Origin: Betaproteobacteria bacterium
GTDB lineage: Bacteria > Pseudomonadota > Gammaproteobacteria > Burkholderiales > SG8-39
Direction: 5' to 3'
DNA: 10,456 nt
NCBI GenBank assembly: GCA_029858545.1
Contig: JAOUFA010000098.1
Location: 1-10,456, forward strand
Part shown: positions 1 through 7,083 of the stretch, in pieces
Numbering within the stretch: position 1 is the stretch's first letter
How the letters are laid out: every line of letters starts with the position of its first letter
Program-made: the position numbers and the translations under genes
Notes under the pieces: model-generated
Databases searched by the model: none
Seen by the model: the letters and a program-made list of their open reading frames with translations, nothing else
What the model was told of the DNA's origin: nothing

Positions 1-2
1 CG

Positions 3-1142
3 CCGCTCGCCGTGTATACGCCGGGCCCGGCCACGCTCCTCGATGAGCTGTGGACCCGCGTCGGCACGACCAACGAGTATACCCGTGTGGTCTCGCAGCA
101 GCCGACGGCCGCCACCAACACCAGCAATCTCAGCAATATCGGCAACCTGGCGGTCATAGCGGCTACGGACCAGAATGGCGACGGCAAGTACGACTATCAG
201 GGAACCTCGTTCAATACGGTTTCCAACAACCCGCAAAGCGCGAGCAACACGATGACTGTCGCCTTGCCGCGGATGACGAACACCGCCACGCTTGCCCAGG
301 TCGCGAACAATTTGGTCACCGCCGGGAACGGTTCGGGCGGTAACGTGTGGACTTTCCTCGACAAGGCCAGCCCGCTTCGCATGTTCTTCAACATGCCGGT
401 GGTGGCGCAGCCGGCCACGCTCAGGCTGACCACATTCGACTCGCTGAAAGCCATCACGGTCGCCGCACCGGCGACCACTACTGATGTTGCATTCACCGTG
501 TCGAGCGGTTCGGGCGGCAGCGAGTTGGTCGTCACGCCGGCGGCGGCGCTGGCCGAGCAAAATCAGTATCAGCTCAATGGCTCGGTGCAGACCGCGGCGG
601 GTGCCGGCGCAGACACCGTGACGCAGATTCCGCAGGCTAACTGGGTCGTTCACGGGACCACCGCGCAGCCCACCGGCCAGGTTCTCCTCGGCGCGGCGAC
701 CGCGCCGACGATCTATGCGGATAACTTCGACTACTGCACGGGCGGTGCGGCCTACGACGCGGCCAATACCGCGGTGGGTACCTGCCCGGCCGCCGGAACC
801 GTCATGCTGAGCTTCCCGGAAATGGTATGGGGCACGGTGCAATTGCAGACGCGGACGATCGGCACGGTAAATACCCAATTCACCGGGAACCCCGTGAACC
901 TGAATGGCCAGTTCCTCTGCTACAACGCTCCCTACGGCAACCTGCATCCCGACCGGGCTCTGCACCTCGCGCAGGGCGGCTGTGCCGGGTCGTCGCACGC
1001 CGGAATCGTTTACCGGTATAACACCGGCCAATTCATGACCGACCATACGGCGGGCAATCCCCAGCAGTTGAAATTGGCGTTCGACATCTATGATTCCAAT
1101 GGCAACAGCTACATTGGAGTCCAGACGCTGAACGTGGACTAA
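3..1142 (+). CDS. C-terminal part of a secreted/surface protein with Ig-like and Ca-loop-like segments (5' end outside window)
   Basis: The reading frame is open through the left edge, so the GTG at 12 is probably internal. No known family was recognised with certainty; residue numbers count from position 12. The sequence is rich in Thr, Asn, Ala, Gly and Ser and poor in Lys and charged residues, as in exported surface proteins. Residues 53-61 read D-Q-N-G-D-G-K-Y-D, matching the D-x-N-x-D-G-x-x-D calcium loop of dockerin or thrombospondin-3 type repeats. Residues 119-192 have the look of a bacterial Ig-like (Big_5/SbsA type) domain: an MFFNMPV strand, then VVTPAAALAEQNQYQL, close to the usual 'TPxxPLxxGTxYTL' strand. 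Four Cys (242, 258, 303, 324) could form two disulfides. No membrane anchor or sorting signal is seen at the C-terminus, which ends in LNVD. Codon use is visibly less GC-biased than downstream. The gene is real; its function is unknown. Confidence 0.78.
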   Translation, partial: PLAVYTPGPATLLDELWTRVGTTNEYTRVVSQQPTAATNTSNLSNIGNLAVIAATDQNGDGKYDYQGTSFNTVSNNPQSASNTMTVALPRMTNTATLAQVANNLVTAGNGSGGNVWTFLDKASPLRMFFNMPVVAQPATLRLTTFDSLKAITVAAPATTTDVAFTVSSGSGGSELVVTPAAALAEQNQYQLNGSVQTAAGAGADTVTQIPQANWVVHGTTAQPTGQVLLGAATAPTIYADNFDYCTGGAAYDAANTAVGTCPAAGTVMLSFPEMVWGTVQLQTRTIGTVNTQFTGNPVNLNGQFLCYNAPYGNLHPDRALHLAQGGCAGSSHAGIVYRYNTGQFMTDHTAGNPQQLKLAFDIYDSNGNSYIGVQTLNVD

Positions 1143-1153
1143 GTTCCACCGCC

Positions 1154-1181
1154 CGACACCCGGTATGATTGCCGGGTGTCG
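1154..1181. repeat. Perfect 10-bp inverted repeat just after the first gene
   Basis: CGACACCCGG (1154-1163) and CCGGGTGTCG (1172-1181) are exact reverse complements separated by an 8-nt loop, 11 nt after the stop codon. No T-run follows, so it is not itself a classical intrinsic terminator. It may protect the mRNA 3' end or assist the terminator that lies just downstream. Confidence 0.7.
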
Positions 1182-1203
1182 CGGCGCTTGGCAGTCGAGT
1201 ACC

Positions 1204-1238
1204 GCGCCCCGTGGCAAATCGCCCCGGGGCGTTTTTTT
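1204..1238 (+). terminator. Rho-independent terminator of the first gene
   Basis: The stem CGCCCCG (1205-1211) pairs with CGGGGCG (1225-1231). It continues after one mismatch with GGC (1213-1215) pairing GCC (1221-1223) around an AAATC loop. Seven T follow directly (1232-1238). This is a textbook intrinsic terminator for + strand transcription, and it separates the surface-protein gene from the envelope gene cluster beginning at 1280. Confidence 0.9.
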
Positions 1239-1279
1239 GTGCCGCGCGGTGTCGGCCCCGGTGAAAGGATCTTCGTTTC

Positions 1280-2512
1280 ATGAACAAGCCCACTTTATTT
1301 GCGCGCCGCACGCTGCTGCTGTCGGCGCTCGTGCTCGCGGTGTTGGCGGCGGCGGCGGCGTTGTTCGCCTGGCCGCAAATCCGCGCCCGTCTGCCGGGCG
1401 CGTCGCAACCGCCTTTGCGGCTCGAATGGATCTGGCGCAAGAACATCGATAAGGCCGAGGCGGTCGCGCTCGCCGCGTCGTTCAACGGCGAGCGGCTCGC
1501 GGCGGCGGTCACGAGCAGCGCCTCCGGCGCCGAGCGGCGTTTCGTCTACGGCATCGACAACGAAAGCAGGCTGTTCACGGTCTTCGAGGCCGCGGACCTG
1601 CGCGAACTCCAACTCGACGGCAGCGGCCGCGCGCTCTTGACCCAGGACGCTTCCGGCGCGCTCAAGTTTCTCGCCGACTGGCAGACCGAATCAGGCAAGC
1701 CGGTGGCGCTCGGTGTGGCCGCGGCCGGCGCGCAGCTCGCACCCGGCCGGCGTAGCGTGCTCGCGCGGGCTCCCGGCCCGCAAGGCAGCTGGCGCCTGCT
1801 CGATGCCGCGGGTGCCGCCGCGCAGAATCTCGCGGACTCTCCGGCCGGGGAGACCTTGCGCGCCTGGTATCCCTTCCTCGAGCGTCCGACGCTTGCCGCG
1901 CTCGCCTACGCCGACGGACGCCTGCAGCTCTACGAGGGCACGCAACGCGTGCAGGCGCACCAGTTCGATGCGCCGCTCCTCGCCGCGGCCTCCGGAGTCC
2001 TGAGCAACCAGCTGCTCGCGGTGGTCGCGGGCAAGGCGCCGGCGCGTCTTTTTCTGCTCGCCGATGACGGCGGCAGGCCGCTCGGCATGTGGAGCCTGCC
2101 GGCTGCGGTCGAACGCGTGAGCCTCGCCTGCGGGCAGCTGGGGCAGGCCTGCGCGCTGCTCGCGGTGAACGGTGAACGGCGCTTGCTCTACGTCGTCAGC
2201 GCCCAGGGGCGTTTGCTTTCGCAGCACGAGGGCGGCGGCGCGGGCGTCGAGCGCGTCGAGTTCGGCGACGAGGGCCGGATGCTGGTCGCGGCCTTCGAGG
2301 CGCAGGGGCAGTGGTCGCTGCACGCCTGGGATCTGGAGGGCAGGGTGCTGTGGAGCGCGCCGATCGAGGGACGACTGGTCGATTTCCGCCTTTCCTGGAG
2401 CGGGAAGCGTCTGATGGCGGTGACCGGCGAAGGCAAGGTGTTGTACTTCGACACCGAGCGCCGGCGGCCGGCGAAGGTGTCGGAGGCGCCGCGCGGCGCC
2501 CGCCCCGGCTGA
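1280..2512 (+). CDS. Membrane-anchored protein with beta-propeller-like repeats, function unknown
   Basis: The product is 410 aa. A short basic N-terminus (ending F-A-R-R) precedes a hydrophobic Leu/Ala segment at about residues 11-31. This suggests an uncleaved signal anchor with the rest in the periplasm, although a cytoplasmic orientation cannot be excluded. The remainder consists of repeated short beta-strand units of the type 'hydrophobic run, acidic turn, G-R-x-L-hydrophobic', for example near residues 209-217, 301-311 and 370-390 (SWSGKRLMAV, then GKVLYFD). Units like these are typical of WD40 or PQQ-type beta-propellers. No enzyme motif is visible. The ATG at 1280 has an AAAGGA at 1264-1269. 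The gene ends 27 nt before the next gene, so the two are probably cotranscribed. The tail after about residue 395 is basic and Pro/Ala-rich. I do not recognise a named family; the propeller is inferred from the repeat pattern. Confidence 0.78.
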   Translation: MNKPTLFARRTLLLSALVLAVLAAAAALFAWPQIRARLPGASQPPLRLEWIWRKNIDKAEAVALAASFNGERLAAAVTSSASGAERRFVYGIDNESRLFTVFEAADLRELQLDGSGRALLTQDASGALKFLADWQTESGKPVALGVAAAGAQLAPGRRSVLARAPGPQGSWRLLDAAGAAAQNLADSPAGETLRAWYPFLERPTLAALAYADGRLQLYEGTQRVQAHQFDAPLLAAASGVLSNQLLAVVAGKAPARLFLLADDGGRPLGMWSLPAAVERVSLACGQLGQACALLAVNGERRLLYVVSAQGRLLSQHEGGGAGVERVEFGDEGRMLVAAFEAQGQWSLHAWDLEGRVLWSAPIEGRLVDFRLSWSGKRLMAVTGEGKVLYFDTERRRPAKVSEAPRGARPG

Positions 2513-2539
2513 CACGGGGAGTCTTCGCGGAGATCTTCC

Positions 2540-3454
2540 ATGTGGCGCAGCCGGCTGCTTGTTTTGATCGCCAGCGCATCGGCCTGCGCGGCGCAGGCCG
2601 ATGCGGAGAGAATCGCGCCGGCAGACCCTGCCGAAGCTGCCGCGCAAGAGGGGGCTGCACAAGCCGTCGCGACCCCGCCCGCCGCAGGGCAGGCGGCGGC
2701 GCCCGCCGCTGCGCCGCCTGCCGCGCGCGTGCCCGAACCCGCCGCGGCGCGTTCATTTCTCAGCGCGCTGCGGGAGAACACCGAGGGCGAGCTGTTCGTC
2801 GCGGGCGGTGCAATCGCCGAATACGCCCATCGCCTGAATGCCTACCGGGGCCTGGGCGCGCAGCTCGCCTACCGCTGGAGCGCGAACTGGGGCGTGCACG
2901 CGGGCTACCGCGTCGATCGCTACCGGATGCAGTACTACGGCCTGAGCTGGCAAACGGCGAATGCGCTGTTCGGCGGTGCGCCCACCGGAATTTCGGCTGC
3001 CGGCAATGTGCTGACCAAGGTGGGCGTCACCGAGCGGCGCGATAGCGCCGCGCTGGCGCTCACCTGGACCCTCGCGCCCGACGCGGCGGCCTGGAAGTTC
3101 GGCGTTGGCCGCCAGCGCCTCGAGAACAGTTTTTCCGCGATGACGCTCTACGGTCCCTGGGTGGGAGCGCGCATCACGCAAGACTGGGCCGGCTATCGTT
3201 TCGCGGCGAGCGCCTCGGCGCTCATTGATCGCTGGGGGAAAATGGGCGCGCAGGATCCGCTCTTTGCCGTGTTCGACGGCGAACGGAGCGCATCCTATTT
3301 CGGCGAAGCGCGGTGGTTCGCCGGGTGGCGCGTCGCAATCGCTCCGCTGGGAGGCGGGTGGGGGAGATTGCGGCTCGCCTACGAGGGCGGGGTGACCGGA
3401 TTCAAGTACACGGCGCGCCACGAGCAGGGGATCGCGTTGGGGATCGCCTTTTGA
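2540..3454 (+). CDS. Exported protein with Ala/Pro-rich linker and outer-membrane-barrel-like C-terminal domain
   Basis: The product is 304 aa and has no recognised family. The N-terminus (MWRSRLLVLIASASAC) is a short signal sequence. Cleavage after A-Q-A (about residue 20) by signal peptidase I is plausible. Cys16 follows A-S-A, a poor but not impossible lipobox, so a lipoprotein is the alternative. Residues 22-71 form a low-complexity Ala/Pro/Glu linker. From about residue 84 alternating polar/aromatic strands appear (for example LGAQLAYRWS, WGVHAGYRVDRY, KFGVGRQRLENSF, WRVAIAPL), ending GIALGIAF. A terminal Phe after alternating hydrophobics is the classic BamA-recognised signal of outer-membrane beta-barrels. 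The ATG at 2540 is preceded by GGAGA (2529-2533). The gene sits 27 nt after the propeller-like gene and 53 nt before ggt, suggesting a joint transcription unit in the cell envelope. Confidence 0.76.
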   Translation: MWRSRLLVLIASASACAAQADAERIAPADPAEAAAQEGAAQAVATPPAAGQAAAPAAAPPAARVPEPAAARSFLSALRENTEGELFVAGGAIAEYAHRLNAYRGLGAQLAYRWSANWGVHAGYRVDRYRMQYYGLSWQTANALFGGAPTGISAAGNVLTKVGVTERRDSAALALTWTLAPDAAAWKFGVGRQRLENSFSAMTLYGPWVGARITQDWAGYRFAASASALIDRWGKMGAQDPLFAVFDGERSASYFGEARWFAGWRVAIAPLGGGWGRLRLAYEGGVTGFKYTARHEQGIALGIAF

Positions 3455-3507
3455 GCACCACTATCGGAAAAGTCCTTGGACGCGAGTTCTCGATCATGGG
3501 GGTGAGC

Positions 3508-5241
3508 ATGCACTCTGCGCGGCGTGGAGGCCGGGTGGCGGTGGTCGTCGTGGCGATTCTGTGCCCGGTTGGCGCGGACGCGCAGCTCAGGCAGCCCGAG
3601 GCGCCGGGCGGTTCCGCGCCCAGGCAGCCGGTTCGCGCCGAACGCCTGATGGTCGCCGCGGCGCATCCGCTTGCCAGCGAAGCGGGGCTGGAGATTCTGC
3701 GCGGCGGAGGCGGGGCGATCGACGCGGCGGTGGCGGTGCAGGGGGTGCTGGGTCTGGTCGAGCCGCAATCCTCGGGCATCGGCGGCGGGGGGTTCTTACT
3801 GTACTGGTCGGAGACCCAGCGCCGCGTGCAGAGCTACGATGGCCGCGAGGCGGCTCCCGTGGCGGCGCGCGAGGACCGGTTTCTCGATGGCGCGGGCCGG
3901 CCGCGCGAATTCATGAGCGCGGTGGCGAGCGGCCGTTCGGTGGGGGTGCCGGGGGTGCTGCGCATGCTGGAGCTTGCCCATCGGCATCACGGAAAGCTTC
4001 CCTGGGCGCGGCTTTTCGACCCCGCGATCCGGCTCGCCGAGGCGGGATTTGCGATGTCGCCCCGCCTGCACCGGCATCTCGCACAGGAAGAACTCCTGCG
4101 CTCCGATGCCGGCGCGAGGCGGCTCTGGTATCGCGAAGACGGCAGCCCCAGGCCGGTCGGGTCGGCGATCACGAATCCGGCCTACGCGGGCGTGCTGCGC
4201 GCGGTTGCGGCGCGCGGTGCCGACGGGTTCTACACCGGCGAGATCGCCGCCGACATCGTGCGCGCGGTGCGCGCACAGCCCGGCGGTGACCTGAGCGCCG
4301 AGGATCTGGCGAGCTATGTGGCCAAGGAACGCGAGCCGCTGTGCGGGGCCTACCGCGCCTACCGCATCTGCGGCATGGGCCCGCCGAGCGCGGGGGCGAT
4401 CGGGGTGCTGCAAATCCTCGGCATGCTTGAGCGCAGGGATTTTGCGCGCGCCGCGCCCCAGTCCGCGGCGGCACTGCATCTGTTTATCGAGGCGGCGCGC
4501 CTGGCCTACGCGGACCGCACGCGTTTCATCGCCGACCCCGATTTCATCGGGGTCCCGGTCGGCGGGCTGCTCGCCGAGGGCTATCTTGATCGTCGTGCCC
4601 GCCTGATCGGCGAGCGCGCGATGCGCGAAGCGCCGGCCGGGGAGCCCGAGGGCGCGCCGGCGCTGGCGCAGGTTCCCGAGACCGAGCGCGCCGGCACGAC
4701 GCATTTCTCGATCGTCGACGCTGCGGGCGATGCGCTGGCGATGACCAGTTCGATCGAGAACGTCTTCGGCAGTCGCATCCTGGTGCGCGGCTTCTTGCTC
4801 AACAACGAGCTGACCGATTTCAGCTTCCTGCCCTCGGCGCATGGCCTGCCGGCGGCCAACCGCGTCGAACCGGGAAAACGTCCGCGCAGCAGCATGGCGC
4901 CGACCTTGGTATTCTCCGCCGATGGCGGTCTGCGCATGGCGCTCGGCTCGCCCGGCGGTCCGCTGATCATCAACTATGTCGCCAAGACGCTGGTCGGGTC
5001 GCTCGATTGGGGGCTCGACGTGCAGCAGGCGATCGCGTTGCCGAATTTCGCGGGCATCGAGGGCGCGGCGCTGATCGAGCGCGGCTCGCGCTACGAGTCG
5101 CTGCGCGACGAGCTGGCCTCGCGCGGACATACGCTGCGCCTGATCACGCTTACGAGCGGCGTGCACGGCATCGAGCGGGTTCCGGGCGGTTGGCGAGGCG
5201 GTGCCGATCCGCGCCGCGAGGGCCTGGCGCGGGGCGAATGA
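3508..5241 (+). CDS. ggt: Gamma-glutamyltransferase (EC 2.3.2.2 / 3.4.19.13), periplasmic
   Basis: The enzyme transfers or hydrolyses the gamma-glutamyl group of glutathione and related compounds in the periplasm. It is an Ntn-hydrolase that cleaves itself into large and small subunits. From the ATG at 3508 the product is 577 aa, close to E. coli Ggt (580). It begins with a good signal peptide (about residues 1-25, cleavage after A-D-A). Seen in order: GGGGAIDAAVAVQ and VEPQSSGIGGGGF (about residues 67-95), substrate-binding Arg113 in DGREAAP, and GPPSAG. The catalytic Thr397 lies in GTTHFSIVD (codon 4696-4698), where autocleavage is expected. Then come the E-N-V-F-G-S segment, LLNNELTDFS, the oxyanion-type Ser pair in RPRSSMAPT, and GSPGGP. 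The start at 3508 is preferred because it has GGGGG five nt upstream and gives the signal peptide directly; ATG 3496 is possible. A longer frame from 3313 would overlap the previous gene and bury the signal peptide. No key residue is missing. Confidence 0.96.
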   Translation: MHSARRGGRVAVVVVAILCPVGADAQLRQPEAPGGSAPRQPVRAERLMVAAAHPLASEAGLEILRGGGGAIDAAVAVQGVLGLVEPQSSGIGGGGFLLYWSETQRRVQSYDGREAAPVAAREDRFLDGAGRPREFMSAVASGRSVGVPGVLRMLELAHRHHGKLPWARLFDPAIRLAEAGFAMSPRLHRHLAQEELLRSDAGARRLWYREDGSPRPVGSAITNPAYAGVLRAVAARGADGFYTGEIAADIVRAVRAQPGGDLSAEDLASYVAKEREPLCGAYRAYRICGMGPPSAGAIGVLQILGMLERRDFARAAPQSAAALHLFIEAARLAYADRTRFIADPDFIGVPVGGLLAEGYLDRRARLIGERAMREAPAGEPEGAPALAQVPETERAGTTHFSIVDAAGDALAMTSSIENVFGSRILVRGFLLNNELTDFSFLPSAHGLPAANRVEPGKRPRSSMAPTLVFSADGGLRMALGSPGGPLIINYVAKTLVGSLDWGLDVQQAIALPNFAGIEGAALIERGSRYESLRDELASRGHTLRLITLTSGVHGIERVPGGWRGGADPRREGLARGE

Positions 5242-5264
5242 CCCGCGCCGCGGGTTGCCCGGGC
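5241..5264 (+). other. GC hairpins at the ggt stop codon, doubtful terminator
   Basis: ACCCGC (5241-5246) pairs with GCGGGT (5250-5255) around a 3-nt loop, starting on the last base of the ggt stop codon. The palindrome GCCCGGGC (5257-5264) follows. No T-tract comes after either, so termination here would be weak or factor-dependent. Read-through into the next operon cannot be excluded. Confidence 0.35.
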
Positions 5265-5287
5265 AAATCCCCTTTGCGCAACGTTGT

Positions 5288-5313
5288 GGCGAAAGACGCG
5301 AAAATATTTCGCC
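5288..5313. promoter_or_regulatory. Overlapping inverted repeats, candidate operator upstream of the three-gene operon
   Basis: GCGAAA-ATA-TTTCGC (5298-5312) is a perfect 6-3-6 dyad. The same right arm, extended to TTTCGCC (5307-5313), can instead pair with GGCGAAA (5288-5294). The left half-site thus occurs twice as a direct repeat and the right once, which allows two mutually exclusive pairings. The element sits directly upstream of the candidate -35 box, in an AT-rich island within very GC-rich DNA. This suits a regulator-binding site, but no specific regulator can be named. Confidence 0.45.
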
Positions 5314-5315
5314 TG

Positions 5316-5344
5316 TTGAACCGAAGGAAAGAAGCGACTATTGT
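5316..5344 (+). promoter_or_regulatory. Candidate sigma70-type promoter for the three-gene operon
   Basis: TTGAAC (5316-5321) and TATTGT (5339-5344) each match the -35 and -10 consensus at four of six positions, with an ideal 17-bp spacer. Transcription would start near 5351, leaving a leader of about 75 nt before the ATG at 5425. This is a by-eye match only. A different sigma factor is possible. Confidence 0.4.
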
Positions 5345-5411
5345 TTGCGGCGGTCGGCGCGACGCAATTCCCGCGGTGGACCCCAAAAGAGCCATCTTGG
5401 ACCGTTCGTAC

Positions 5412-5420
5412 AGGGAGGAA
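5412..5420 (+). promoter_or_regulatory. Strong Shine-Dalgarno fixing the start of the COG3581-like gene
   Basis: AGGGAGGAA lies 4 nt before the ATG at 5425. It is the strongest ribosome-binding site in the window and decides the start: upstream in-frame codons from 5341 have no such site and would lie in the leader. Confidence 0.8.
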
Positions 5421-5424
5421 CTAC

Positions 5425-7083
5425 ATGAGTCTTGAGCCGTCACGTGCGACCGCCGCGTATCCGTCGTTGCAGAAGATTCGCGTGGTCGCCGAAGCCGCGC
5501 CGGGCAACTCCGCGCACCGCGCTCCTGGCGCGGCGGCGCCCGCGCCCGCGCGGCGCGGCGGCGCGCGGGCGGCGCCGAGTGTCGCCCCCGGGCATTACCG
5601 TGCCTACAAGCCGCTGCCGTTCACGCGCGAGGAACGCGAGCGGGTGACACTGCTGTTCGGCGGACTGCATTGGCGCGCCGAGCGGGTGATTCAGGGGGCG
5701 CTCGAGAATCTGGGCTACCGCGCACGCATCCTGCCGACCGCGACGCGCGACGATTTGCTCACCGGGCGAGAGGTGGCCGACAACGGACAGTGCTGCCCGA
5801 CCAGTTTCACGGTGGGCAACCTCTCCAACTTCCTGCGCGAGGAAGCCGCGCGATCGGGTGCGGATGTCGTGGCGCGCGACTTCGTCTACATCACCGCGGG
5901 TTCCTGCGGCGCCTGCCGCTTCGGCCAGTACCATCAGAGCTACGAACTGGCACTGAGGAACGCCGGACTCGATTCGTTTCGCATGTTCCTGCTTGCCCAG
6001 GACGGACTGAGCCAGGGCCCCGCCCACGGCGGGGGCCTGGACGTGAACCTGCCGTTCACGCTCGGCATGGTGTGGGCACTCATCGTCACCGACGTGATCC
6101 AGGATCTCGAATACCAGACGCGCCCCTACGAGACCAATCCGGGCGAGACCGATCGGGTCGCGCGTGAGTGCGTGGAGTATCTGTACGGGGTCTTTCGCAG
6201 TCGTCCGCGACGCGGCGAGAAGTGGGGCGCGCTGCTGTGGCACCTCGGCACCGGCTATTTCGCCCGCGCGATGCGCGAGGTGCGGCGCCGTTTCGACGCG
6301 ATCGAGGTCGACCGCCTGCGGGTCAGGCCCGTGGTCAAGATCACCGGTGAATTCTATGTGCAGACGGTCGAGGGCGAGCCCAATCACCACATCCATCGCT
6401 GGCTCGAGAGCGAGGGCGCCGAGGTCTATCCGGCGGCGATCAGCATCTGGCTCGATTACCTGCTGCGCCTCGCCGGCCAGGATTTCGAGGATCGCATCGG
6501 CATCGATCGCCACGCGCGCTGGAAGGCGCGCGCGATCCGGCTGGCGCAGGCGGCGCTGCGCGGGACCCACGCCCGCATGCGTCGCGCGATGAATCATGTG
6601 CCGCGCGATCTGCCCGATCAGTACGAATTGCGCCGCCTCGCCGCGCCCTACTACAACGGCCGGCTGAACGGCGGCGAGGGCGACATGCTGGTCGGCAAGG
6701 CGCTGTGGGCGCATTACCGCAAGAAGGCGCATATGACCTGCGAGCTCTCGCCCTACTCGTGCATGCCCAACACGATGAGCGTCGGCGCGATGGCGGCGGT
6801 GCTCGGCAAGCACCCCGAGATTCTCTATGCGCCGATCGAAATCAAGGGCGACGCCGAAGTGCACGCGCTGTCACGCTGCCAGATGATCCTGACCGAAGCG
6901 AAGAAGCGCGCGCAGCGTGAGTTCGAGGAAACCCTGGCGCGCACCGGCCTTACCGAGGCGAAGCTGCGCGCGCAGATCGCGCGGCGTCCCGAACTGCGTC
7001 GCGCCACCTACCGCGTCCCGCACTACGGTGTCGCCGGCACGGCGGCGAATCTCGTGATGCATATCGCCTACGGGGGGCGCTGA
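5425..7083 (+). CDS. COG3581-like Cys-containing protein, putative partner of an archerase-type ATPase
   Basis: The product is 552 aa and soluble, with no signal peptide or membrane segment. It resembles the COG3581 module that usually forms the C-terminal part of very long 'CoA-substrate-specific enzyme activase-related' proteins, distantly like the HgdA/HgdB (2-hydroxyacyl-CoA dehydratase D-component) fold. Residues about 1-60 are a poorly conserved-looking Ala/Pro/Arg-rich leader; the family core starts near TLLFGGLHW (75-83). Candidate metal ligands are Cys123-Cys124 in NGQCCPTSFTVGN, Cys161 and Cys164 in GSCGACRFGQYH, and Cys439 and Cys446 in CELSPYSCMPNTMS. A VVKITGEFYV segment (303-312) is typical of the family. 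The stop overlaps the ATG of the next gene by one nt (TGATG), so translation is probably coupled. Partnership with the ATPase is inferred from gene fusions known in the family. The reaction is unknown. Confidence 0.88.
   Translation: MSLEPSRATAAYPSLQKIRVVAEAAPGNSAHRAPGAAAPAPARRGGARAAPSVAPGHYRAYKPLPFTREERERVTLLFGGLHWRAERVIQGALENLGYRARILPTATRDDLLTGREVADNGQCCPTSFTVGNLSNFLREEAARSGADVVARDFVYITAGSCGACRFGQYHQSYELALRNAGLDSFRMFLLAQDGLSQGPAHGGGLDVNLPFTLGMVWALIVTDVIQDLEYQTRPYETNPGETDRVARECVEYLYGVFRSRPRRGEKWGALLWHLGTGYFARAMREVRRRFDAIEVDRLRVRPVVKITGEFYVQTVEGEPNHHIHRWLESEGAEVYPAAISIWLDYLLRLAGQDFEDRIGIDRHARWKARAIRLAQAALRGTHARMRRAMNHVPRDLPDQYELRRLAAPYYNGRLNGGEGDMLVGKALWAHYRKKAHMTCELSPYSCMPNTMSVGAMAAVLGKHPEILYAPIEIKGDAEVHALSRCQMILTEAKKRAQREFEETLARTGLTEAKLRAQIARRPELRRATYRVPHYGVAGTAANLVMHIAYGGR
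5535..5576. repeat. Very stable GC hairpin inside the 5' part of the COG3581-like gene
   Basis: GGCGCC (5535-5540) and GCCCGCGCG (5544-5552) pair with CGCGCGGGC (5562-5570) and GGCGCC (5571-5576), with a CGC bulge and a 9-nt loop: 15 G-C pairs starting 110 nt after the start codon. It encodes the Ala/Pro/Arg-rich leader. It may only reflect low-complexity coding in GC-rich DNA. Confidence 0.5.

Noticed and set aside
1343..1362. GGC/GCG trinucleotide run
   Set aside because: It encodes the Ala-rich part of the membrane anchor; short and expected in GC-rich DNA, with no sign of a functional microsatellite.
3313..3507. Upstream extension of ggt to ATG 3313
   Set aside because: It would overlap the 3' end of the preceding gene by 142 nt, encodes an Arg/Gly-rich shadow of that gene, and would place the signal peptide internally.
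3796..5166. 456-codon antisense frame
   Set aside because: It is opposite ggt, whose catalytic motifs are intact on the + strand.
5440..6864. 474-codon antisense frame
   Set aside because: It is a mirror of the COG3581-like gene, whose conserved Cys motifs show which strand codes.
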